In this document: piece by piece, positions 23,566-34,982 of the stretch
Layout of the letters: each line of letters starts with the position of its first letter
How positions within the stretch are numbered: the stretch's first letter is position 1
Source of the DNA: Papaver somniferum
Lineage: Eukaryota; Streptophyta; Magnoliopsida; Ranunculales; Papaveraceae
Direction of reading: 5' to 3'
Assembly: GCF_003573695.1 (NCBI RefSeq)
Contig: NC_039368.1
Coordinates: 84,582,374-84,646,373 of the forward strand
Length of the DNA stretch: 64,000 nucleotides
Translations under genes and position numbers: made by a program
The notes under the pieces: generated by a model
Told to the model about the DNA's origin: nothing
What the model saw: the letters and a program-made list of their open reading frames with translations, nothing else
Databases searched by the model: none

Positions 23566-24295
23566 ATTATGTCTTTACTAGTACTTGTTAATAGGTCATA
23601 TCATTTCGTGCTAAGGTGTGAGAGATAATCCTCCCGGAGCGAAATAATCTCGTCCCGAATTTGGGAAAAAGCCACTTTTGGTTGCCGCAAAACATCAGAA
23701 ACTAGAGAAACTTGTAAGGATTTTGGAGAAATGTTCCTCATGTGAAATGTTCGCTTATGTCTTTACTAGGACTTGTTAAGAGGTCATAGCATTTCGTGCT
23801 AAGGAATGGTAGATAATCCGCCCGGAGCGAAATAATCTCGTCAGAATTTGGGAAAAAGTCACTTTATGTTGCCGCAAAACATCAGAAACTAGAGAAACCT
23901 GTAAGGGTTTGGAGAAATGTTCCTCATGAGAAATGTTCGTTTGTGTGTCTTTACTAGGACTTTTTAAGAGGGAATAACATTTCGTGCTTAGGTATGGGAG
24001 ATAATCAACCCGGAGCGAAATAATCTCGTCCAGAATTTCCGAAAAAGTCACTTTCTTTTGCCGCAAAACATCAGAAACTAGAGAAACCTGTAAGGATTTT
24101 GGTGAAATGTTCCGTATGAGAAATGTTCTCCCATGTCTTTACTAGTACTTGTTAAGAGGGCATATCATTTCGTGTTAAGGTATGAGAGATAATCCTCCCG
24201 GAGCGAAATAATCTCGTCCAGAATTTGGGAAAAAGTCACTTTTGGTTGCCGCAAAACATCAGAAACTAGAGAAACTTGTAAGGATTTTGGAGAAA
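23464..24295 (+). repeat. Embedded right-domain block (matches 56,042-56,873 and ~59,620-60,450)
   Basis: This stretch is nearly identical to 56,042-56,873, 32,578 bp away (173 monomers), and to the copy 3,575 bp further right. All three share ggaatggtagataatc, the one-base deletion ctcgtcagaat, gtgcttaggtatg, and the right-domain marks gtcccgaat and aatcaaccc. I saw these marks nowhere else in the left domain. It has gccgcaaaac near 24,248 where the right copies have gccgcgaaac. Confidence 0.88.
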
Positions 24296-24898
24296 TGTTC
24301 CGCATGAGAAATGTTCGTCTGTGTGTCTTTACTAGGACTTTTTAAGAGGGAATAAAATTTCGTGCTAAGGTATGGGAGATAATCGGCCCGGAGCGAAATA
24401 ATCTCGTCCAGAATTTCCGAAAAAGTCACTTTATGTTGCCGCAAAACATCAGAAACTAGAGAAACTTGTAAGGATTTTGGAGAAATGTTCCTCATGAGAA
24501 ATGTTTGCCTATGTATTTAATAGGACTTGTTAAGAGGGCATATCATTTCGTGCTAAGGTATGGGAGATAATCCGCCCGGAGCGAAATAATCTCGTCCAGA
24601 ATTGGGGGGAAAGTCACTTTCTGTTATTGCAAAACATCAGAAACTAGAGAACCCTGTAAGGATTTTGGTGAAATATTCCGCATGAAAACTGTTCTCCTAT
24701 GTCTTTACTAGTACTTGTTAAGAGGGCATAGCATTTCGGGCTAAGGTATGGGAGATAATCCTCTCGGAGCGAAATAATCTCGTCCAGAAATTGGTAAAAA
24801 GTCACTTTATGTTGCCGCAAAACATCAGAAACTAGAGAAACTTGTAAGGATTTTGGAGAAATTTTCCTCATGAGAAATGTTCGCTTATGTCTTTATTA
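24296..24898 (+). repeat. Mosaic stretch of X-, Z- and other left-type monomers
   Basis: The C monomer at 24,259-24,480 matches the dimer unit at 14,087. The next monomer resembles the gtttgcctatgtatttaatagg type near 10,005. The GG-T pair at 24,600-24,870 matches Z1 near 16,130-16,395 (with a private tcgggctaagg near 24,737). These short matches show repeated small exchanges rather than one block copy. Confidence 0.65.
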
Positions 24899-25639
24899 GG
24901 ACTTGTTAAGAGGGCATAGCATTTCGTGCTAAGGTATGGGAGATAATCCTCCCGGAGCGAAATAATCTCGTCCAGAATTTGGGAAAAAGTCACTTTATGT
25001 TGCCGCAAAACATCAGAAACTAGAGAAACCTGTAAGGATTTTGGAGAAATGTTCCTCAAGAGAAATGTTCGACTGTGTGTCTTTACTAGGAATTTTTAAG
25101 AGGGAATAGCATTTCGTTCTAAGGTATGGGAGATAATCCGACCGGAGCTAAATAATCTCGTCCAAAATTTCTGAAAAAGTCACTTTCTGTTGACGCAAAA
25201 CATCAGAAACTAGAGAAACCTGTAAGGATTTTGGAGAAATGTTCCTCATGAGAAATGTTCTTCTCTGTGTCTTTACTAGGACTTTTTTAGAGGGAATAGA
25301 ATTTCGTGCTAAGGTATGGGAGATAATCCGCCCGGAGCGAAATAATCTCGTCCAGAATTTCCGAAAAAGTCACTTTCTGTTGCCGCAAAACATCAGAAAC
25401 TAGAGAAACCTGTAAGGATTTTGGTGAAATGTTCCGCATGAAAAATGTTCTCCCATGTCTTTACTAGTACTTGTTAAGAGGGCATAGCATTTCGTTCTAA
25501 GGTATGGGAGATAATCCGCCCGGAGCGAAATAATCTCGTCCAGAATTGGGGAAAAAGTCACTTTCTGTTACCGCAAAACATCAGAAACTAGAGAACCCTG
25601 TAAGGATTTTCGATAAATGTTCCTCATGAGAAATGTTTG
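24899..25639 (+). repeat. Block V, copy 2
   Basis: It shares ttcgactgtg, tccgaccggagctaaat, tgttgacgc and cttctctgtg with copy 1, the last two making these two copies closer to each other than to the later V copies. After about 25,500 the sequence is also that of X3, so the joint between V and X lies inside a shared G monomer. Confidence 0.82.
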
Positions 25640-28600
25640 CATATGTCTTTACTAGTACTTGTTAATAGGACATATCATTTCGTGCTAAGGTGTGAGAGAT
25701 AATCCTTCCGGAGCGAAATAATCTCGTCCAGAATTTGGGAAAAAACCACTTTTGGTTGCCGCAAAACATCAGAAACTAGAGAAACTTGTAAGGATTTTGG
25801 AGAAATGTTCCCCATAAGAAATGTTTGCTTATGTCTTTACTAGGACTTGTTAAGAGGGCATAGCATTTCGTGCTAAGGTATGGGAGATAATCCTCCCGGA
25901 GCGAAATAATCTCGTCCAGAATTTGGGAAAAAGTCACTTTATGTTGCCGCAAAACATCAGAAACTAGAGAAACATGTAAGGGTTTGGAGAAATGTTCCTC
26001 ATGAGAAATGTTCTTCTGTGTGTCTTTACTAGGACTTTTTAAGAGGGAATAACATTTCTTGCTAAGGTATGGGAGATAATCGGCCCGGAGCGAAATAATC
26101 TCGTCCAGAATTTCCGAAAAAGTCACTTTATGTTGCCGCAAAACATCAGAAACTAGAGAAACCTGTAAGGATTTTGGTGAAATTTTTGGTATGAGAAATG
26201 TTCTCCCATGTCTTTACTAGTACTTGTTAAGAGGGCATATCATTTCGTGTTAAGGTATGAGAGATAATCCTCCCGGAGCGAAATAATCTCGTCCAGAATT
26301 TGGGAAAAAGTCACTTTTGGTTGCCGCAAAACATCAGAAACTAGAGAAACTTGTAAGGATTTTGGAGAAATGTTCCTCATGAGAAATGTTTGCCTATGTA
26401 TTTAATAGGACTTGTTAAGAGGGCATATCATTTCGTGCTAAGGTATGGGAGATAATCCGCCCGGAGCGAAATAATCTCGTCCAGAATTTGGTAAAAAGTC
26501 ACTTTATGTTGCCGCAAAACATCAGAAACTAGAGAAACGTGTAAGGATTTTCGAGAAATGTTCCTCATGAGAAATTTTTGCCTATTTCTTTACTAGTACT
26601 TGTTAATAGGGCATATCATTTCGTGCTAAGGTATGAGAGATAATCCTCCCGGAGCGAAATAATCTTGTCCAGAATTTGGGAAAAAGTCACTTTATGTTGC
26701 CGCAAAACATCAGAAACTAGAGAAACCTGTAAGGATTTTGGAGAAATGTTCCGCATGAGAAATGTTCGCTTATGTCTATACTAGGACTTTTTAAGAGGAC
26801 ATATCATTTCGTGCTAATTTATGGGAGATAATCCGCCCTGAGCGAAATAATCTCGTCCAGAATTTGGGAAAAAGTCACTTTATGTTGCCGCAAAACATCA
26901 GAAACTAGAGAAACCTGTAAGGATTTTGGAGAAATGTTCCTCATGAGAAATGTTCTTCTGTGTGTCTTTACTAGGACTTTTTAAGAGGGAATAGCATTTC
27001 GTGCTAAGGTATGGGAGATAATCCGCCCGGAGCGAAATAATCTCGTCCAGAATTTCCGAAAAAGTCACTTTCTGTTGCCGCAAAACATCCGAAACTAGAG
27101 AAACCTGTAAGGATTTTGGTGAAATGTTCCACATGAGAAATGTTCTCCCATATCTTTACTAGTACTTGTTAAGAGGGCATAGCATTTCTTGCTAAGGTAT
27201 GGGAGATAATCCGCCCGGAGCGAAATAATCTCGTCCAGAATTTGGGGGAAAGTCACTTTCTATTACTGCAAAACATCAGAAACTAGAGAACCCTGTAAGG
27301 ATTTTGGTGAAATATTCCGCATGAAAAATGTTCTCCTATGTATTTACTAGTACTTGTTAAGAGGGCATAGCATTTCGTGCTAAGGTATGGGAGATAATCC
27401 TCTCGGAGCGAAATAATCTCGTAAAAAGTCACTTTATGTTGCCGCAAAACATCAGAAACTAGAGAAACTTGTAAGTATTTTGGAGAAATTTTCCTCATAA
27501 GAAATGTTCGCTTATGTCTTTATTAGGACTTGTTAAGAGGGCATAGAATTTCGTGCTAAGGTATGGGAGATAATCCGCCCGGAGCGAAATAATCTCGTCC
27601 AGAATTTGGGAAAAAGTCACTTTATGTTGTCGCAAAACATCAGAAACTAGAGAAACCTGTAAGGATTTTGGAGAAATGTTCCTCATGAGAAATGTTCGTC
27701 TGTGTGTCTTTACTAGGAATTTTTGAGAGGGAATAGCATTTCGTGCTAAGGTATGGGAGATAATCCGCCCGGAGCGAAATAATCTCGTCCAAAATTTCCG
27801 AAAAAGTCACTTCTGTTGCCGCAAAACATCAGAAACTAGAGAAAACTGTAAGGATTTTGGAGAAATGTTCCTCATGAGAAATGTTCTTCTGTGTTTCTTT
27901 ACTAGGACTTTTTTAGAGGTAATAGCATTTTGTGCTAAGGTATGGGAGATAATCCGCCCGGAGCGAAATAATCTCGTCCAGAATTTCCGAAAAAGTTACT
28001 TTCTGTTGCCGCAAAACATCAGAAACTAGAGAAACCTGTAAGGATTTTGGTGAAATGTTCCGCATGAAAAATGTTCTCCCATGTATTTACTAGTACTTGT
28101 TAAGAGGGCATAGCATTTCGTGCTAAGGTATGGGAGATAATCTGCCCGGAGCGAAATAATCTCGTCCAGAATTGGGGGAAAAGTCACTTTTTGTTACAGC
28201 AAAACATCAGAAACTAGAGAACCCTGTAAGGTTTTTCGATAAATGTTCCTCATGAGAAATGTTTGAATATGTCTTTACTAGTACTTGTTAATAGGGCATA
28301 TCATTTCGTGCTAAGGTGTGAGAGATAATCCTCCCGGAGCGAAATAATCTCGTCCAGAATTTGGGAAAAAGCCACTTTTTGTTGCCGCAAAACATCAGAA
28401 ACTAGAGAAACTTGTAAGGATTTTGGAGAAGTGTTCCTCATAAGAAATATTCGCCTATGTATTTACTAGGACTTGTTAAGAGGGAATACCATTTCATGCT
28501 AAGGTGTGGGAGATAATCCTCCTGGAGCGAAATAATCTCGTCCAGAATTTGGGAAAAAGTCACTTTCTGTTGCCGCAAAACATCAGAAACTAGAGAAACC

Positions 28601-30131
28601 TGTAAGGATTTTGGTGAAATGTTCCGTATGAAAAATGTTCTCCCATGTCTTTACTAGTACTTGTTAAGAGGGCATAGCATTTCGTGCTAAGGTATGGGAG
28701 ATAATCCGCCCGGAGCGAAATAATCTCGTCCAGAATTAGGGAAAAAGTCACTTTCTGTTACCGCAAAACATCAGAAACTAGGGAACCCTGTAAGGATTTT
28801 AGAGAAATGTTCCTCATGAGAAATGTTTGCCTATGTCTTTAATAGGACTTGTTTAGAGGGCATATCATTTCGTGCTAAGGTATGGGAGATAATCCTCCCG
28901 GAGCGAAATAATCTCGTCCAGAATTTGGTAAAAAGTCACTGTACGTTGCCGCAAAACATCAGAAACTAGAGAAACCTGTAAGGATTTTCGAGAAATATTC
29001 CTCATGAGAAATGTTTGCCTATGTCTTTACCAGTACTTGTTAATAGGGCATATCATTTCGTGCTAAGGTATGAGAGATAATCCTCCCGGAGCGAAATAAT
29101 CTCGTCCAGAATTTGGGAAAAAATCACATTATGTTGCCGCAAAACATCAGAAACTAGAAAAGCTTGTAAGGATTTTGGAGAAATGTTAAGAAGGAGAAAT
29201 GTTCGCCCATGTATTTACTAGTACTTGTTAAGAGGGCATAGCATTTCGTGCTAAGGTATGGGAGATAAACCTCCCGGAGCGAAATAATCTCGTCCAGAAT
29301 TTGGGAAAAAGTCACTTTTGGTTGCCGCAAAACATCAGAAACTAGAGAAACTTGTAAGGATTTTGGAGAAATGTTCCTCATGAGAAATGTTTGCCTATGT
29401 CTTTAATAGGACTTGTTTAGAGGGCATATAATTTCGTGCTAAGGTATGGGAGATAATCCTCCCGGAGCGAAATAATCTCGTCCAGAATTTGGTAAAAAGT
29501 CACTGTATGTTGCCGCAAAACATCAGAAACTAGAGAAACGTGTAAGGATTTTCGAGAAATGTTACGCATGAGAAATGTTTGCCTATGTCTTTACCAGTAC
29601 TTGTTAATAGGGCCTATCATTTCGTGCTAAGGTATGGGAGATAATCCTCCCGGAGCGAAATAATCTCGTCCAGAATTTGGGAAAAAATCACATTATGTTG
29701 CCGCAAAACATCAGAAACTAGAGAAACCTGTAAGGATTTTGGAGAAATGTTCCGCATGAGAAATGTTCGTCTGTGTGTCTTTACTAGGACTTTTTAAGAG
29801 GGAATAAAATTTCGTGCTAAGGTATGGGAGATAATCGGCCCGGAGCGAAATAATCTCGTCCAGAATTTCCGAAAAAGTCACTTTTTGTTGCCGCAAAACA
29901 TCAGAAACTAGAGAAACCTGTAAGGATTTTGGTGAAATGTTCCGTATTAGAAATGTTCTCCCATGTCTTTACTAGTACTTGTTAAGAGGGCATATCATTT
30001 CGTGTTAAGGTATGAGAGATAATCCTCCCGGAGCGAAATAATCTCGTCCAGAATTTGGGAAAAAGTCACTTTTGGTTGCCGCAAAACATCAGAAACTAGA
30101 GAAACTTGTAAGGATTTTGGAGAAATGTTCC
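25500..30131 (+). repeat. Block X, copy 3 (X3)
   Basis: It matches X2 (9,118-13,751) at 16,382 then 16,380 bp over about 4.6 kb with few differences, for example aaacatgtaaggg near 25,971 and cctatttcttt near 26,580. It keeps the 12-bp deletion near 27,420 and the aagaag monomer near 29,180. At 30,131 it leaves X2 and continues in the monomer type found near 15,640. Confidence 0.88.
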
Positions 30132-31375
30132 TCATGAGAAATGTTTGCCTATGTCTTTAATAGGACTTGTTAAGAGGGCATATCATTTCGTGCTAAGGTA
30201 TGGGAGATAATCCTCCCGGGGCGAAATAATCTCGTCCAGAATTTGGTAAAAAGTCACTGTATGTTGCCGCAAAACATCAGAAACTAGAGAAACGTGTAAG
30301 GATTTTCGAGGAATGTTCCTCATGAGAAATGTTTGCCTATGTCTTTACTAGTACTTGTTAATAGGGCATATCATTTCGTGCTAAGGTATGAGAGATAATC
30401 CTCCCGGAGCGAAATAATCTCGTCCAGAATTTGGGAAAAAATCACATTATGTTGCCGCAAAACATCAGAAACTAGAGAAACCTGTAAGGATTTTGGATAA
30501 ATGTTCCTCATGATAAATGTTCGCTTATGTCTATACTAGGACTTTTTAAGAGGACATAGCATTTCGTGCTAAGTTATGGGAGATAATCCGCCCGGAGCGA
30601 AATAATCTCGTCCAGAATTTGGGAAAAAGTCACTTTATGTTGTCGCAAAACATCAGAAACTAGAGAAACCTGTAAGGATTTTGGAGAAATGTTCCTCATG
30701 AGAAATGTTCTTCTGTGTGTCTTTACTAGGACTTTTTAAGAGGGAATAGCATTTCGTGCTAAGGTATGGGAGATAATCCGCCCGGAGCGAAATAATCTCG
30801 TCCAGAATTTCCGAAAAAGTCACTTTCTGTTGCCGCAAAACATCAGAAACTAGAGAAACCTGTAAGGATTTTGGTGAAATGTTCCGCATTAGAAATGTTC
30901 TCCCATGTCTTTACTAGTACTTGTTAAGAGTGCATAGCATTTCGTGCTAAGGTATGGGAGATAATCCGCCCGGAGCGAAATAATCTCGTCCAGAATTGGG
31001 GGGAAAGTCACTTTCTGTTATTGCAAAACATCAGAAACTAGAGAACCCTGTAAGGATTTTGGTGAAATATTCCGCATGAAAACTGTTCTCCTATGTCTTT
31101 ACTAGTACTTGTTAAGAGGGCATAGCATTTCGTGCTAAGGTATGGGAGATAATCCTCTCGGAGCGAAATAATCTCGTCCAGAATTTGGTAAAAAGTCACT
31201 TTATGTTGCCGCAAAACATCAGAAACTAGAGAAACTTGTAAGGATTTTGGAGAAATTTTCCTCATGAGAAATGTTCGCTTATGTCTTTATTAGGACTTGT
31301 TAAGATGGCATAGCATTTCGTGCTAAGGTATGGGAGATAATCCTCCCGGAGCGAAATAATCTCGTCCAGAATTTG
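29815..31375 (+). repeat. 2,451-bp-offset duplication, copy 1
   Basis: It matches about 32,266-33,826 at 2,451 bp (13 monomers). Shared marks are ttccgtattag, cctcccggggcg, atcacattatg, tgataaatgttcgc and gtgctaagttatggg. A private gaggaatgttcc near 30,310 is also found at 37,100, 6,789 bp away, which equals 2,451 plus 4,338, but is absent from the copy between them. Confidence 0.8.
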
Positions 31376-33832
31376 GGAAAAAGCCACTTTTGGTTGCCGC
31401 AAAACATCAGAAACTAGAGAAACTTGTAAGGATTATGGAGAAATGTTCCCCATAAGAAATGTTCGCTTATGTCTTTACTAGGACTTGTTAAGAGGGCATA
31501 TCATTTCGTGCTAAGGTATGGGAGATAACCCGCCCGGAGCGAAATAATCTCGTCCAGAATTTGGGAAAAAGTCACTTTATGTTGCCGCAAAACATCAGAA
31601 ACTAGAGAAACCTGTAAGGATTTTGGAGAAATGTTCCTCATGAGAAATGTTCTTCTGTGTGTCTTTACTAGGACTTGTTAAGAGGGCATATCATTTCATG
31701 TTAAGGTATGAGAGATAATCCTCCCGGAGCGAAATAATCTCGTCCAGAATTTCCGAAAAAGTCACTTTCTGTTGCAGCAAAACATCAGAAACTAGAGAAA
31801 CCTGTAAGGATTTTGGTGAAATGTTCCTCATGAGAAATGTTTGCATATGTATTTACTAGTACTTGTTAATAGGGCATATCATTTCGTGCTAAGGACTGAG
31901 AGATAAACCTCCCGGAGCGAAATAATCTCGTCCAGAATTTGGGAAAAAGCCACTTTTGGTTGCCGCAAAACATCAGAAACTAGAGAAACCTGTAAGGATT
32001 TTGGAGAAATGTTCCTCATGAGAAATGTTCGTCTGTGTGTCTTTACTAGGAATTTTTAAGAAGGAATAACATTTCGTGCTAAGGTATGGGAGATAATCGG
32101 CCCGGAGCGAAATAATCTCGTCCAGAATTTGGGAAAAAGTCACTTTATGTTGCCGCAAAACATCAGAAACTAGAGAAACCTGTAAGGGTTTGGAGAAATG
32201 TTCCTCATGAGAAATGTTCGTATGTGTGTCTTTACTAGGACTTTTTAAGAGGGAATAACATTTCGTGCTAAGGTATGGGAGATAATCGGCCCGGAGCGAA
32301 ATAATCTCGTCCAGAATTTCCGAAAAAGTCACTTTTTGTTGCCGCAAAACATCAGAAACTAGAGAAACCTGTAAGGATTTTGGTGAAATGTTCCGTATTA
32401 GAAATGTTCTCCCATGTCTTTACTAGTACTTGTTAAGAGGGCATATCATTTCGTGTTAAGGTATGAGAGATAATCCTCCCGGAGCGAAATAATCTCGTCC
32501 AGAATTTGGGAAAAAGTCACTTTTGGTTGCCGCAAAACATCAGAAACTAGAGAAACTTGTAAGGATTTTGGAGAAATGTTCCTCATGAGAAATGTTTGCC
32601 TATGTCTTTAATAGGACTTGTTAAGAGGGTATATCATTTCGTGCTAAGGTATGGGAGATAATCCTCCCGGGGCGAAATAATCTCGTCCAGAATTTGGTAA
32701 AAAGTCACTGTATGTTGCCGCAAAACATCAGAAACTAGAGAAACGTGTAAGGATTTTCGAGAAATGTTCCTCATGAGAAATGTTTGCCTATGTCTTTACT
32801 AGTACTTGTTAATAGGGCATATCATTTCGTGCTAAGGTATGAGAGATAATCCTCCCGGAGCGAAATAATCTCGTCCAGAATTTGGGAAAAAATCACATTA
32901 TGTTGCCGCAAAACATCAGAAACTAGAGAAACCTGTAAGGATTTTGGATAAATGTTCCTCATGATAAATGTTCGCTTATGTCTATACTAGGACTTTTTAA
33001 GAGGACATAGCATTTCGTGCTAAGTTATGGGAGATAATCCGCCCGGAGCGAAATAATCTCGTCCAGAATTTGGGATAAAGTCACTTTATGTTGTCGCAAA
33101 ACATCAGAAACTAGAGAAACCTGTAAGGATTTTGGAGAAATGTTCCTCATGAGAAATGTTCTTCTGTGTGTCTTTACTAGGACTTTTTAAGAGGGAATAG
33201 CATTTCGTGCTAAGGTATGGGAGATAATCCGCCCGGAGCGAAATAATCTCGTCCAGAATTTCCGAAAAAGTCACTTTCTGTTGCCGCAAAACATCAGAAA
33301 CTAGAGAAACCTGTAAGGATTTTGGTGAAATGTTCCGCATTAGAAATGTTCTCCCATGTCTTTACTAGTACTTTTTAAGAGTGCATAGCATTTCGTGCTA
33401 AGGTATGGGAGATAATCCGCCCGGAGCGAAATAATCTCGTCCAGAATTGGGGGGAAAGTCACTTTCTGTTATTGCAAAACATCAGAAACTAGAGAACCCT
33501 GTAAGGATTTTGGTGAAATATTCCGCATGAAAACTGTTCTCCTATGTCTTTACTAGTACTTGTTAAGAGGGCATAGCATTTCGTGCTAAGGTATGGGAGA
33601 TAATCCTCTCGGAGCGAAATAATCTCGTCCAGAATTTGGTAAAAAGTCACTTTATGTTGCCGCAAAACATCAGAAACTAGAGAAACTTGTAAGGATTTTG
33701 GAGAAATTTTCCTCATGAGAAATGTTCGCTTATGTCTTTATTAGGACTTGTTAAGATGGCATAGCATTTCGTGCTAAGGTATGGGAGATAATCCTCCCGG
33801 AGCGAAATAATCTCGTCTAGAATTTGGGAAAA
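30645..33832 (+). repeat. 17-monomer block, copy 1 (offset 4,338 bp), contains Z2 and Z3
   Basis: It matches 34,983-38,170 at a constant 4,338 bp (23 monomers). Z copies start at 30,645 and 33,096. Between them are monomers marked by ttcatgttaagg, tgttgcagcaaaac and aaggactgagagataaacc. Homology ends near 33,832, where this copy has aagtcac and the partner has aagccac. Confidence 0.85.
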
Positions 33833-33839
33833 AGTCACT

Positions 33840-34630
33840 TTATGTTGCCGCAAAACATCAGAAACTAGAGAAACCTGTAAGGATTTTGGAGAAATGTTCC
33901 TCAAGAGAAATGTTCGTCTGTGTGTCTTTACTAGGAATTTTTAAGAGGGAATAGCATTTCGTTCTAAGGTATGGGAGATAATCCGCCCGGAGCTAAATAA
34001 TCTCGTCCAAAATTTCTGAAAAAGTCACTTTCTGTTGACGCAAAACATCAGAAACTAGAGAAACCTGTAAGGATTTTGGAGAAATGTTCCGCATGAGAAA
34101 TGTTCTTCTGTGTGTCTTTACTAGGACTTTTTTAGAGGGAATAGAATTTCGTGCTAAGGTATGGGAGATAATCCGCCCGGAGCGAAATAATCTCGTCTAG
34201 AATTTCCGAAAAAGTCACTTTCTGTTGCCGCAAAACATCAGAAACTAGAGAAACCTGTAAGGATTTTGGTGAAATGTTCCTCATGAAAAATGTTCTCCCA
34301 TGTCTTTACTAGTACTTGTTAAGAGGGCATATCATTTCGTTCTAAGGTATGGGAGATAATCCTCCCGGAGCGAAATAATCTCGTCCAGAATTTGGGAAAA
34401 AGTCACTTTCTGTTACCGCAAAACATCAGAAACTAGAGAACCCTGTAAGGATTTTGGAGAAATGTTCCTCATGAGAAATGTTCGTCTGTGTGTCTTTACT
34501 AGGACTTTTTAAGAGGGAATAACATTTCGTGCTAAGGTATGGGAGATAATCGGCCCGGAGCGAAATAATCTCGTCCAGAATTGGGGAAAAAGTCACTTTC
34601 TGTTACCGCAAAACATCAGAAACTAGAGAA
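33840..34630 (+). repeat. Block V, copy 3
   Basis: It carries ctcaagagaaatg at 33,900, gagctaaat, ttctgaaaaag and tgttgacgc. It matches copy 4 at 5,280 bp (28 monomers) and lies 8,845 bp (47 monomers) after copy 2. A gtctagaat variant near 34,196 creates an XbaI site and is shared with copy 4. Confidence 0.8.
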
Positions 34631-34982
34631 CCCTGTAAGGATTTTCGATAAATGTTCCCATGTGAAATGTTTGCATATGTCTTTACTAGTACTTGTTAAT
34701 AGGGCATATCATTTCGTGCTAAGGTGTGAGAGATAATCCTCCCGGAGCGAAATAATCTCGTCCAGAATTTGGGAAAAAGCCACTTTTGGTTGCCGCAAAA
34801 CATCAGAAACTAGAGAAACTTGTAAGGATTATGGAGAAATGTTCCCCATAAGAAATGTTCGCTTATGTCTTTACTAGGACTTGTTAAGAGGGCATATCAT
34901 TTCGTGCTAAGGTATGGGAGATAACCCGCCCGGAGCGAAATAATCTCGTCCAGAATTTGGGAAAAAGTCACTTTATGTTGCC
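34630..34982 (+). repeat. Linking W monomers before Z4
   Basis: Monomers with gtttgcatatg, gttaatagggcatatc, then ggattatggag, ccccataag and gataacccgccc. From about 34,780 they match 38,173 onward at 3,393 bp. A 2-bp loss gives ttcccatgtgaaatg near 34,656. Confidence 0.65.
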
